Origin: Candidatus Saccharimonadota bacterium
GTDB taxonomy: Bacteria; Patescibacteriota; Saccharimonadia; Saccharimonadales; CAIOMD01
DNA length: 37,623 nt
Reading direction: 5' to 3'
NCBI GenBank assembly: GCA_018062805.1
Contig: JAGORN010000004.1
Span: 1-37,623, forward strand
The position numbers were made by a program, and so were the translations under genes. The number at the start of each line of letters is the position of its first letter. The stretch's first letter is position 1. Below the pieces are notes generated by a model, which was not told the origin of the DNA, searched no databases, and saw only the letters and a program-made list of their open reading frames with translations. Positions 24,952-31,844 of the stretch are shown piece after piece.

Positions 24952-25060
24952 CCCCTTCTTTAATTTGCTAGTTTAGTAAACAAAAGAAGGGTTGGGATGG
25001 GGCGCTACATTACGCGCCACGCATCCCAAACATTGTTCGTTATCAAACACAAACAACCCC
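24952..25060. other. Strongly structured intergenic stretch with nested inverted repeats
   Basis: CCCTTCTTT (24953-24961) pairs with AAAGAAGGG (24983-24991). Next to it a long hairpin pairs TTGGGATG (24992-24999) with CATCCCAA (25022-25029) and GGCGC (25001-25005) with GCGCC (25014-25018) around an 8-nt loop. Further right, CCCCTTCGACAAACTAGTA is roughly the reverse complement of CTAGTTTAGT..AAGAAGGG on the left. The stretch lies at the 3' end of the GC-rich gene. There is no T-run, so a simple intrinsic terminator is not a good fit; an element end or a structured RNA are alternatives. Confidence 0.45.
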
Positions 25061-25069
25061 TTCGACAAA

Positions 25070-25426
25070 CTAGTAGCCGTTGGCTACCAAGTAATCGATC
25101 AACTTCGTAGTGGGGGCAACCGATTGTATCTGTTTGTTGTGCTTGCCGGTTTTATTAAGCGCTAGAAAACCGGTTTTCTCAAGACCAAGAAGTGTCGACT
25201 TGACCTCTCCCCCATTGAAGAAAGCCATTTGATGCAGCAGTTCACAGCGCATGATTGTTGTCCAGCTCAGGGGAGTCCATGAGCCTTGTTGCTGAAAAAG
25301 CTTGACCAACATATACATCAGCTGGTCAGCTTCGTAGGCCCCGAACAATCCGGGGTAGCGCAAGCCAACCTTGTGCAACCGCACTTCGCTTGGCTTCCTG
25401 CTGTGCTTGAGTGTAGCGGTTTCCAT
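25070..25426 (-). CDS. Small basic protein, possible winged-helix; atypical composition
   Basis: A 118-aa protein, METATLKHSRKPSEV..., basic at the N-terminus. Residues about 40-110 (EADQLMYMLVKLFQQQG ... VKSTLLGLEKTGFLAL ... TTKLIDYLVANGY) have the helix-turn-helix-wing spacing of winged-helix proteins, so DNA binding is possible but unproven. Start is the ATG at 25426, with a strong Shine-Dalgarno GGAGG 5 nt upstream. By eye the gene is clearly richer in G and C, with different codon choices from its neighbours. With its structured leader and structured 3' flank this suggests acquisition by transfer. Confidence 0.6.
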   Translation of the reverse strand: METATLKHSRKPSEVRLHKVGLRYPGLFGAYEADQLMYMLVKLFQQQGSWTPLSWTTIMRCELLHQMAFFNGGEVKSTLLGLEKTGFLALNKTGKHNKQIQSVAPTTKLIDYLVANGY

Positions 25427-25431
25427 TTTTG

Positions 25432-25547
25432 CCTCCTGAGTTGGTGGTGTGTTTGGTTTTTTGTACGAACTAGAATACTGCGGGCATAAAAAAATCGCCC
25501 ACAAGCAATCCAACTAACTATTCTAATACAAAAAATTTATAATTCAA
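25432..25547 (-). promoter_or_regulatory. Promoter and structured 5' leader of the GC-rich gene
   Basis: TTGAAT (25547-25542), 16 nt, TAGAAT (25525-25520) start a leader of about 90 nt. Within it TGTGGGC and GCCCGCA form a 7-bp hairpin around an A/T loop. AGTTGG (25515-25510) can pair with CCAACT (25444-25439), which directly abuts the Shine-Dalgarno (25436-25432), so the leader could influence translation. Confidence 0.45.
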
Positions 25548-25586
25548 TGAATTTAGCCTCAATGTTAAAAATAGTAAGTTCTACCC

Positions 25587-26126
25587 CTACTTATTTATGA
25601 ACTGCAAATAATAATTTAGTTCGGCGATGGATTCTTTGATGTCATCTAGTGCGCGGTGAGTCTCGCTTTTCTTGAACTCAACGCCGTATTTATTTTGCAT
25701 TATTATTTTATAGCTACTGACATCTAGCATTCGGTAGTGGAGCTGCTTGTCAACTACTGGCCACCATTGCCGAATAAACCGTCTATCTTGGTGGATGCTA
25801 TTGCCTGCTAGTATGGCTGGTTCTTGGCCAAAGTTGGTTTTAATAAAACTACTAAAGTCGTTAACCACATGTTGTTCATTCGGAGAAACCTGAACTCTCT
25901 CAAGCAAGCCACTGGCTGTATGCTGAGTTCTCGACCACTCATTCATTTGGGCCAGCACCTGGGGAGGTTGGTATATAACAGCCTCAAAGTTATCTAACTC
26001 ATTAAAGTCGAAGTCGGTAACAATTGCAGCAACTTCTAAAATTCTATCTGTGTTCGGTTCAAGCCCAGTCATTTCTAGGTCGACCCATAATAGTTTTGTC
26101 GATTTGTCGTGTTTTAAGTCACTCAT
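25587..26126 (-). CDS. orn: Oligoribonuclease
   Basis: A 179-aa 3'-5' exoribonuclease of the DEDDh family that degrades 2-5 nt RNA oligomers and so finishes mRNA decay. Motifs: LLWVDLEMTGLEP (Asp and Glu of Exo I, near residues 16-18), AGNSIHQDRRFI (Exo II Asp), and HRALDDIKESIAEL (His and Asp of Exo III). Length and order match Orn exactly. GATAAT lies 9 nt before the ATG at 26126. It is downstream of the broken msrB gene. Confidence 0.95.
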   Translation of the reverse strand: MSDLKHDKSTKLLWVDLEMTGLEPNTDRILEVAAIVTDFDFNELDNFEAVIYQPPQVLAQMNEWSRTQHTASGLLERVQVSPNEQHVVNDFSSFIKTNFGQEPAILAGNSIHQDRRFIRQWWPVVDKQLHYRMLDVSSYKIIMQNKYGVEFKKSETHRALDDIKESIAELNYYLQFINK

Positions 26127-26152
26127 GCATTTGTTATTATCTCACATCTATT

Positions 26153-26526
26153 TTAGTCTGATTTTTTGAAGTCTAGTGCCAGACTGTTTATACAAAAACG
26201 CATGTTGGTTGGAGTCTCGGGAGCGTCATTAAAAACATGACCTAAATGCCCGCCACATTCTGCGCACTGCACTTCAACCCTCTGCATGTTAGCAGACCTG
26301 TCTTCAGCTAGCTTAACAGCTTCTTTTGTAGCCGTGTTATAAAAACTGGGCCACTACCGGAGTCAAATTTTGTTTCGCTACTGAATAAAATATTGCCACA
26401 GTTGGCACAATAGTAATTGCCACCTTCCTTGTTTTGCAAGTATTTACCGCTAAAGGGCGCTTCAGTAGCCTTGTCGAACAAAACTTCTCTTTGCTCGTCA
26501 CTGAGTTCTTTATTATCAGATTTCAT
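26153..26526 (-). pseudogene. msrB: Methionine-(R)-sulfoxide reductase B, frameshifted
   Basis: The first frame (from ATG 26526) gives a good MsrB N-terminus: zinc pair YYCANCGN and KFDSGSG. The family continues with WPSFYN; here the frame changes after GSG, and the next frame continues PSFYNTATKEAVKL, CAECGGHLGHVFNDAP and RFCINSLAL, including the second zinc pair and the catalytic Cys, ending at TAA 26155-26153. The sequence reads GGTAGTGG then CCCAGT, so 4 nt, including the conserved Trp codon, are missing near 26350. Everything else is intact. It is a recent inactivation or an assembly error. The start is 7 nt after TAAAAT (26539-26534). Confidence 0.85.
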
Positions 26527-26555
26527 AACTAGTATTTTATCAGTTCTAGATAAGT

Positions 26556-27905
26556 TTATTCTGTTATTTCATATGGTTTGAAGCCTGCAGTCATAAATTT
26601 TGCCATAGTTATGGCAGTACTGTTTTCTGATGTAGTGCCATTCTTTTCGGCATTTTCTATTACAGCCATCAACTCTTTGTAAAGTTTTGTTTTACTAATA
26701 AGTTTTTGCTCATAGTCAATTAATGAATCGCCAGTGATTAGTGTTGTTAAAGCAGCCCGTACCATGGCGCCATCTTCAACTTGGTCAAAAATTGTAACTC
26801 TTGGATCTTCTTCTGCTTCTTCTGTTATTACACCACCGACCGGCATTGGGTGCTTGACTTTAGCAGTTGGCTTCATTTGAGATAATTTTTGCTCATCTAA
26901 AATGTATAAATTATCGTCGAACTGCTTTGACTTGCCCAATATTTTTACATCTGGAAGGGACTTTAATAACGAGTACAGTGCAACTTGACTCAAGGCTTTT
27001 TCTTTCATACTGCCCTGTTCAAGAGCATCAAATAGCTCTTGCATATTACGAAGCATTTCGTCATCTATGTGTTCTTGCTGGGTTGGGCTACCGGCGTTTC
27101 TAATTCTTCCCACCTTAATATTAATAGCATCTTTTAGACTGCCCTTTTCTTCCTCTATTCTCTCACGCTGTAGCCTAACCATATACAACGCGTCTGTCTC
27201 AGACAATACAGAATCTAGGTCTGAAGTAACATTTATATTAAGACCTTTTGATTGGGCGTATTGCAAATACTCAAGAGGCATCTGAAAATCTTCAGGTGCT
27301 ACCAAATTTACTTTCCGTGGCATATATTCACATAAAAGCATTAGTAGAGAGTGGGTAGTACGACCATGCTTCAGGTCGCCAACAATGGTAATGACCTTAT
27401 CGTCAATTTCACCTTCAAAATCACGCAATAAGGAATAAATATCAAGTTTGGCTTGAGTAGGATGCTCACCAATGCCATCACCCGCATTAATTACAGGCAT
27501 CTCTAATTTTGACGCCGCCAGGGCAGCTGAACCGACCTGTTTATGCCTAATGACAAATACACCTCCCCTACTGTATCGCTCTATAGTTTTTACTGTATGA
27601 ATCAGGTTCTCCCCTTTATTCATAGAAGAAAAATTGGCATTATCTATTGTTAGTACACTGCCGCCCGTACCCTGAAATGCAGCATCGAATGAAAGTCTAG
27701 TTCTTGTTGAATCTTCCAAAAAAACATTAGGCATAATTTTGCCAGTATTAACATCTAGCGGTACTTGGCTCTTGAATAATCTATAGGCAGCATCCGCATT
27801 ATCAAAAACAATCTGAAGGTCATTTTTATCAACTTGGGATACTGATATGTAGTCTTTGCCAGCCCAATCACCGTTTATTTTTTCTGGTATAAAAACTTCT
27901 GACAT
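26556..27905 (-). CDS. pyrB: Aspartate carbamoyltransferase, long form
   Basis: Catalyses carbamoyl phosphate plus aspartate to carbamoyl aspartate in pyrimidine synthesis. Seen: STRTR (66-70), the 80s-loop region SSMNKGEN, HPTQ (148-151), GRTTHSL with the domain-bridging Arg, MVRLQRER (242-249) with the aspartate-binding Arg/Gln, and HPMPV (352-356) where HPLPR is usual. It has 449 aa against about 310: some 75 extra residues between MVRLQRER and HPMPV, and a 50-residue C-terminal extension. No PyrI zinc domain and no other pyr gene is visible nearby. The leader holds a candidate attenuator; Shine-Dalgarno AGGAGG lies 5 nt before the ATG. Confidence 0.85.
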   Translation of the reverse strand: MSEVFIPEKINGDWAGKDYISVSQVDKNDLQIVFDNADAAYRLFKSQVPLDVNTGKIMPNVFLEDSTRTRLSFDAAFQGTGGSVLTIDNANFSSMNKGENLIHTVKTIERYSRGGVFVIRHKQVGSAALAASKLEMPVINAGDGIGEHPTQAKLDIYSLLRDFEGEIDDKVITIVGDLKHGRTTHSLLMLLCEYMPRKVNLVAPEDFQMPLEYLQYAQSKGLNINVTSDLDSVLSETDALYMVRLQRERIEEEKGSLKDAINIKVGRIRNAGSPTQQEHIDDEMLRNMQELFDALEQGSMKEKALSQVALYSLLKSLPDVKILGKSKQFDDNLYILDEQKLSQMKPTAKVKHPMPVGGVITEEAEEDPRVTIFDQVEDGAMVRAALTTLITGDSLIDYEQKLISKTKLYKELMAVIENAEKNGTTSENSTAITMAKFMTAGFKPYEITE

Positions 27906-27918
27906 TTTTTCCTCCTAT

Positions 27919-27948
27919 TAAAAAAACGAGCCACTTACCGTGACTCGT
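27919..27948 (-). terminator. Intrinsic terminator/attenuator hairpin in the pyrB leader
   Basis: On the minus strand ACGAGTCAC (27948-27940) pairs with GTGGCTCGT (27934-27926) around the loop GGTAA, a 9-bp stem with one G-T pair, extendable by A-T pairs, followed directly by seven T (27926-27920). It ends only 3 nt before the pyrB Shine-Dalgarno. The TAA in the loop is the stop codon of the leader peptide. It could also serve as the argS terminator. Confidence 0.75.
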
Positions 27949-27994
27949 TTGTCTTGTTATGCTTTGCTTTAATAAATTTATTGAAATCTAACAT
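27935..27994 (-). CDS. Putative pyrB leader peptide (19 codons)
   Basis: A short frame, MLDFNKFIKAKHNKTNESR, starts at ATG 27994 and stops in the loop of the attenuator hairpin. TATGCA (28007-28002) lies 7 nt before the ATG, the same spacing as other leaderless genes in this window. A ribosome reaching the stop would cover the hairpin and prevent termination, as in the E. coli pyrBI leader, where translation closely following RNA polymerase under low UTP lets transcription pass. The peptide sequence itself need not matter. Not experimentally known; inferred from geometry. Confidence 0.55.
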   Translation of the reverse strand: MLDFNKFIKAKHNKTNESR

Positions 27995-28070
27995 TTTACT
28001 GTGCATAGGTAACCATAACTAACCAAACTATGTCAAATTTTATGTATTAACATGCAGCTTTTTGTAGAGG

Positions 28071-29735
28071 CTACATTTTGTTGGGGGCGGTTATGCCGAG
28101 GATCTCAAGGCCAGCTTTTAGAGTTTCGGCGTAGCGTTCAACTAACACCCTTCTTATAGCTTCGCGTTCATCGCCAACAACTTTACTGTTCTCGTAAAAG
28201 CGATTAAATATCTGAGCAAGCTCGTATAAGTAAGTACAAATATGGTGTGGCATAAATTCGTTAATTGATTTACTAAGTACTAGTTGGTAATGGCTCAAAG
28301 CCCTAGCGAGCGACCGTTCATGTGTGGTTAGCGAATCTATAACTTCGGCATTTTTTAAGGTAGATTTTTCTAAAATACTCCTGGCTCTGGCATGGGCATA
28401 CTGCAAATATGGTCCGCTGTTACCTTGCAAACTTACAGATTCCTCTGGGTCATAAATAATATCCCCACCGATGCGCTGTCGCAAAAAAGCGTACTTTATG
28501 GCGCCAATTGCCACTGAGTTGTCTTGTTTGCCTGAATACTTTTGGTTCGCTACAATCGCATCGCTAATAATGTCACTGGCCATTAAAACATTGCCTTTTC
28601 GGCTACTCATTTTTCGACCACCAGTTAGCTTGATCATACCGTGGGTTAAATGAGTTGTTCGTTGCTCGACCTCCGGATAAAAATTAGACATGGCGCTAAA
28701 TAAAACCTTCATGTATTCAACAATGTCATTGGCAGTTATGACTAAGCTTTTATCAAATTTATATTTTTGCCATTTATAGGTTGCTAGCCCCAGCTCCTTG
28801 GCTTCGTAAGTCGGCAAACCTTTTGAGGTTATAAATACCCTAGTGTGCAAGCCAGATTTTGCTTCTGGGTAGACAACTGCGCCATCTGAAAATTCAAAAA
28901 CTCCTTGTTCTAAGCCCTTTTCTACAGTTTGTTGACCTAGTGGGGTTACTGTACTTTCGGGAATATATTCATCAAATGGCTTTACGCCCAGTTCGGCGTA
29001 TAATTTTTCAAAACCCTCGTAGCTCCATTTACGGCAGGTCCAATAAATTTGTGCAAACGCAGATTCATGGTCGTTATTTTTATGAATAGCATAAATTTTT
29101 TTGTTAAATTCAGCTATTTCTTGCTTTTCGGAACCCTCGTTTTCGTAAGCAGTGTTGCCCTCGACATATCTTTTACTCACCCACTCTGCCCTCTCCTTGG
29201 CAGGTATTTCAGAAAGTTTTTCTGGGTTTTCGCCACCTAAATAACTGACTATCCCCCACATAGCTTTGGCTGCATGTAGACCAACATCTCCACCATAATT
29301 TAACCTGTAAATTTTGGCACCAGCTTGTTCAATAATGTTAGCTATGGCGTTACCTACTAAAGTTGTATACAAATGACCTGCATGCAAAGCCTTGAACGCA
29401 TTTGGGTCGGAATATTCGGCAATGACAATTTTATTTTTGTAAAACTTTGGTGCTTCTAGCGACCAACTACTGGCTAAATAATTGTCATTTAAGAAAATAT
29501 TTATAAATCCGGGCCCAGCAATTTCAACTTTTTTAAAATTTTCGTCTGTTTGAAGCTCTTGAACTATTGTTTCAGCAATTTCTCTTGTGTTTTTAGACAA
29601 TTGCTTAGATAGACGAAGTGCAATGTTGGTTGAAAAATCTCCAAATTTTTCATCGGGAATGGTTAATTCAGCGTTTTCTTCTAAACCAAAAAGATTTTTA
29701 ACTATTTTGGAAATTTTATTTGAAACTTCTTGCAT
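28071..29735 (-). CDS. argS: Arginine--tRNA ligase
   Basis: Class I aminoacyl-tRNA synthetase of 554 aa charging tRNA-Arg. An N-terminal domain (FGDFSTNIALRLSKQLSKN) is followed by the HIGH-type signature SDPNAFKALHAGHLYT (HAGH near residue 117), the catalytic core, the KMSKS equivalent KMSSRKGNVLMASD (near residue 377), and an anticodon-binding helical domain ending RYAETLKAGLEILGI. The anchors are in the right order and at normal distances. The ATG at 29735 lies 7 nt after TAAAAT (29748-29743), which overlaps the stop of the DUF1361 gene upstream; the promoter therefore sits inside the gene junction. Confidence 0.96.
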   Translation of the reverse strand: MQEVSNKISKIVKNLFGLEENAELTIPDEKFGDFSTNIALRLSKQLSKNTREIAETIVQELQTDENFKKVEIAGPGFINIFLNDNYLASSWSLEAPKFYKNKIVIAEYSDPNAFKALHAGHLYTTLVGNAIANIIEQAGAKIYRLNYGGDVGLHAAKAMWGIVSYLGGENPEKLSEIPAKERAEWVSKRYVEGNTAYENEGSEKQEIAEFNKKIYAIHKNNDHESAFAQIYWTCRKWSYEGFEKLYAELGVKPFDEYIPESTVTPLGQQTVEKGLEQGVFEFSDGAVVYPEAKSGLHTRVFITSKGLPTYEAKELGLATYKWQKYKFDKSLVITANDIVEYMKVLFSAMSNFYPEVEQRTTHLTHGMIKLTGGRKMSSRKGNVLMASDIISDAIVANQKYSGKQDNSVAIGAIKYAFLRQRIGGDIIYDPEESVSLQGNSGPYLQYAHARARSILEKSTLKNAEVIDSLTTHERSLARALSHYQLVLSKSINEFMPHHICTYLYELAQIFNRFYENSKVVGDEREAIRRVLVERYAETLKAGLEILGITAPNKM

Positions 29736-29740
29736 GACTA

Positions 29741-30445
29741 CTATTTTAACACTCGCTGTTTTTTAAAACTTTGAGCATATAAAATACCCTTCCAAAGAAC
29801 AAAATAAATACTACTTAAAAAAACAAAAAACAGCAGTGTTGTCCCGACAGATTCTGTATATTTTCTTGGGTTTATAAGACTATTTGAAACATCAAAAATA
29901 ATACCGAATGGGTTAGTAACAACATCCCAGCTGTTCCATCTTAAGTATCTGCCTAAATAAATTGCGTAGCCACATAGCAGTAGCGAACCAAAGACAACCG
30001 CATTACTTGTTTTTCGGCTTATACGAGCAAACCTTATATGCATTAAGGCTAAAGACAAAAAGCCCAGCACCAAACCGGTGATGGCATAAGTACTAATTAG
30101 AACTACATCAAATATTAATAAATCGTCGGGTGACTCCGTTAAGTGAACTAGGTCGCTGACAATATAAAATGAATTTGGTAAAAATAGTAGCCATAGCGCA
30201 AAAAGAACAATTTGGCCCCACTTAAGCCTAATGCCTTTTTTAGTTAATTTATAAAAGGCTATTGCGAACAAGAGTGGCATAGTCCCAAGTAGCAAATTCC
30301 AGGCCAAATACCAAAACTCATTGTTTCCAGCAATAACAAAACGAACAAGCAGAAGCACTAGGTTCAATAAATACAAAAAACTAAGAGCTAGCAAAAAGCC
30401 AATTCTAGGCTCATCCCAAAGTAGTTTCAGTTTCTTGAGTACCAT
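29741..30445 (-). CDS. DUF1361 family membrane protein
   Basis: A 234-aa protein with about six transmembrane helices. Family signatures: WNLLLGTMPLLFA (near 49-61), LLFLPNSFYIVSDLVHL (near 85-103), LIFDVVLISTYAITGLVLGFLSL, and IYLGRYLRWNSWDVVTNP (near 165-183). DUF1361 has no established function. Start ATG 30445 is 7 nt after TATACT (30458-30453), so a leaderless transcript is likely; 21 nt separate it from the reductase gene upstream. Confidence 0.88.
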   Translation of the reverse strand: MVLKKLKLLWDEPRIGFLLALSFLYLLNLVLLLVRFVIAGNNEFWYLAWNLLLGTMPLLFAIAFYKLTKKGIRLKWGQIVLFALWLLFLPNSFYIVSDLVHLTESPDDLLIFDVVLISTYAITGLVLGFLSLALMHIRFARISRKTSNAVVFGSLLLCGYAIYLGRYLRWNSWDVVTNPFGIIFDVSNSLINPRKYTESVGTTLLFFVFLSSIYFVLWKGILYAQSFKKQRVLK

Positions 30446-30466
30446 AAGTGTTAGTATACTCGAAAT

Positions 30467-31138
30467 TTAGTCAAATTTACTCACGTAGGTTGGACTGTCC
30501 TTAATGTGGGCAATTTTAAATTGATATTCGCTTATTACTTTTCGAGTTTCTTCTTCTGTCATACCAAGTGAATTATAAACAACAAATGGCTCAAGCACAT
30601 CCATACCACACAGAGAGAATATGCCATTTTGAATTGGTCTTAAGACTTCGTCCATGGTCATTTTAAGCTGACCTTCTTTTTTGTAATAATTTTCAGGGTA
30701 ACCAACAGTTGTACAAATGAGAGCTGTTTTTCCTTTAAGCAGGCCCTGGTCAAAAACTTTTCCAGCATCCCAGGCTACCCCCATTGCAAAAACTCGGTCG
30801 AACCAGCCTTTTAATATTGCTGGAAAGCCAAACCACCAGAGTGGTGTATGAAATATTATTAGGTCTGCATGAGCCACTTTTTCAATTTCCGACATAATGT
30901 CGGGTGAAAATAAATGACCATTAGTAGAAGTATTTTTCTGTTCAAGCAAGTAGTTGTAGTGACCACCCAATAAATTGGTAAAGTCGAGCTTTTTAGCTAC
31001 AGGCGAAAAAGCAGCAGCATATAAGTCAGATTCGTAAATGGTGTGCCCTTGTCTTTGGAGTTCCCCGAGTGCCAGATTTTTTAGTGAAGCTGTCAGTGAC
31101 TTTGGGTTATCGTGAGCATAGACGGACAAAATATTCAT
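30467..31138 (-). CDS. Flavodoxin-fold NAD(P)H:quinone oxidoreductase family protein
   Basis: A 223-aa FMN/FAD-binding reductase of the Flavodoxin_2 family (MdaB/KefF/NQO-like). Evidence: the N-terminal strand and phosphate-loop region MNILSVYAHDNPKSLTASLKN, the strand LIIFHTPLWWFGFPAILKGWFDRVFAMGVAWD (about 95-126, the isoalloxazine-contacting PLWWFxxPAxLKGWxDRV signature), and ICTTVGYPENYY (about 140-152). It should carry out two-electron reduction of quinones or similar acceptors; the physiological substrate is unknown. Confidence 0.88.
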   Translation of the reverse strand: MNILSVYAHDNPKSLTASLKNLALGELQRQGHTIYESDLYAAAFSPVAKKLDFTNLLGGHYNYLLEQKNTSTNGHLFSPDIMSEIEKVAHADLIIFHTPLWWFGFPAILKGWFDRVFAMGVAWDAGKVFDQGLLKGKTALICTTVGYPENYYKKEGQLKMTMDEVLRPIQNGIFSLCGMDVLEPFVVYNSLGMTEEETRKVISEYQFKIAHIKDSPTYVSKFD

Positions 31139-31196
31139 AGTTATATTGTCTTATTAATAGTCAATTAGCACAAGCATAATGCATTTAATATTTTTT

Positions 31197-31284
31197 TGGC
31201 GGAGGGAGAGGGATTCGAACCCTCGAGGGCTTGCACCCAACACGCTTTCCAAGCGTGCGCCATAGGCCACTAGGCGACCCCTCC
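31197..31284 (-). tRNA. tRNA-Ser (anticodon GGA), CCA encoded
   Basis: Full cloverleaf on the minus strand from 31284 to 31197. The acceptor stem GGAGGGG/TCCCTCC is closed by discriminator G and an encoded CCA. The D arm is GCC..GGC. The anticodon stem CACGC/GCGTG holds loop TTGGAAA (anticodon GGA, reading UCC/UCU). The long class II variable arm is GGG..CCC-like, and the T arm is GAGGG-TTCGAAT-CCCTC. The first 36 nt, up to the second G of the anticodon, are repeated 333 bp upstream. Confidence 0.96.
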
Positions 31285-31294
31285 ATATTGATTA
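31249..31294. repeat. 46-bp direct repeat, copy 1 (tRNA-Ser 5' half plus flank)
   Basis: Identical to 31582-31627. In tRNA orientation it comprises the stop codon TAA of the GIY-YIG gene, TCAATAT, and the first 36 nt of tRNA-Ser(GGA), ending within the anticodon. This copy is part of the intact tRNA. Confidence 0.95.
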
Positions 31295-31531
31295 CTCTAC
31301 CAAAGCCTTAAACGCTCTGCCACCTTTATATGACTTAATTTGCATTTCTCTCTCATAAGCATCATTTTTTGTTGCATATGACTCACTATACACAAGACAC
31401 CAAGGTATATATGCCTTTGTAGATTTATTCCTACCAGCATTATGCTCTTTTAGTCTTCTTTGGATATTATCTGTATGTCCAGTATAGTATCGGACTTTTT
31501 TTGTTGATTTTATTATATAGACTTGGAACAT
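31292..31531 (-). CDS. GIY-YIG endonuclease domain protein (YhbQ/UPF0213-like)
   Basis: A 79-aa single-domain protein. Motifs: VYIIKSTKKVRYYTGHT (the GIY-YIG pair as YII and YTG), NIQRRLKEHNAGRNKST with the catalytic Arg, and KNDAYEREMQIK with the metal-binding Glu. Free-standing proteins of this kind are small nucleases common in CPR and other bacteria. Here the gene lies between an intact tRNA-Ser and a second copy of that tRNA's 5' half, and its stop codon is part of the 46-bp repeat, so gene and half-tRNA form one 333-bp unit. This points to mobility or a role in the rearrangement. Confidence 0.9.
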   Translation of the reverse strand: MFQVYIIKSTKKVRYYTGHTDNIQRRLKEHNAGRNKSTKAYIPWCLVYSESYATKNDAYEREMQIKSYKGGRAFKALVE

Positions 31532-31581
31532 TTATACTAAGCTTTTCCCGCCTATGGCGGGACCCCGTCTTTAGGCGGTGG

Positions 31582-31627
31582 CCAAGCGTGCGCCATAGGC
31601 CACTAGGCGACCCCTCCATATTGATTA
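31582..31627. repeat. 46-bp direct repeat, copy 2 (orphan tRNA-Ser 5' half)
   Basis: Exact copy of 31249-31294, 333 bp away. In tRNA orientation it holds the tRNA 5' half up to TTGG of the anticodon loop, then unrelated sequence containing the hairpin CCCGCC-ATA-GGCGGG. Immediately outside it lies TATAAT (31633-31628), 10 nt before the half-tRNA. The matching position before the intact tRNA is degraded to GTAGAG. Confidence 0.95.
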
Positions 31628-31702
31628 ATTATACCGGTTCGAATTCCGGGATTTCGACCCACCTTTGGCGGTCACATCCTGCGACCCCGAGATTTCACGA
31701 TA
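31625..31702 (-). pseudogene. C-terminal remnant of another GIY-YIG-linked frame
   Basis: On the minus strand a truncated frame REISGSQDVTAKGGSK followed by SRNSNRYN ends at the TAA inside repeat copy 2. Such tails are familiar from GIY-YIG genes abutting tRNAs in CPR genomes (from memory, not searched). It suggests an older gene of the same kind once preceded the tRNA. The rest of 31703-31807 shows no gene that I can recognise. Confidence 0.4.
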
Positions 31703-31807
31703 TCAAGCAAGCTTGATTCGGAAGGTTTCCTTGCGAAATGCCAATGGAGTTTAGTGGTAACAACGTAGTATTTTAACGAACCTTGCTCACCAAACCAATA
31801 TAATAAC

Positions 31808-31837
31808 TTGATAATCACACCTTAAAACAGGTAAACT
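31808..31837 (+). promoter_or_regulatory. Promoter of the ABC exporter operon
   Basis: TTGATA (31808-31813), 18-nt spacer, TAAACT (31832-31837), then 7 nt to the ATG at 31845; leaderless geometry. Confidence 0.55.
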
Positions 31838-31844
31838 TTTATAA

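Noticed and set aside
24992-25029. Simple rho-independent terminator for the GC-rich gene
   Set aside because: The hairpin is strong but has no T-run on either strand, so I list it as a structured element instead.
26308-26526. A genuine 72-aa protein at the msrB position
   Set aside because: The residues after GSG are a frameshifted reading of conserved MsrB sequence, so the short product is not a natural protein end.
31640-31656. Additional tRNA gene suggested by a TTCGAAT T-arm-like sequence
   Set aside because: CCGG-TTCGAATT-CCGG is a palindrome without matching acceptor, D or anticodon arms.
31501-31716. Plus-strand 71-codon frame over the tRNA-half repeat
   Set aside because: It is antisense to the repeat and to the GIY-YIG start; composition is that of tRNA complement, not of a gene.
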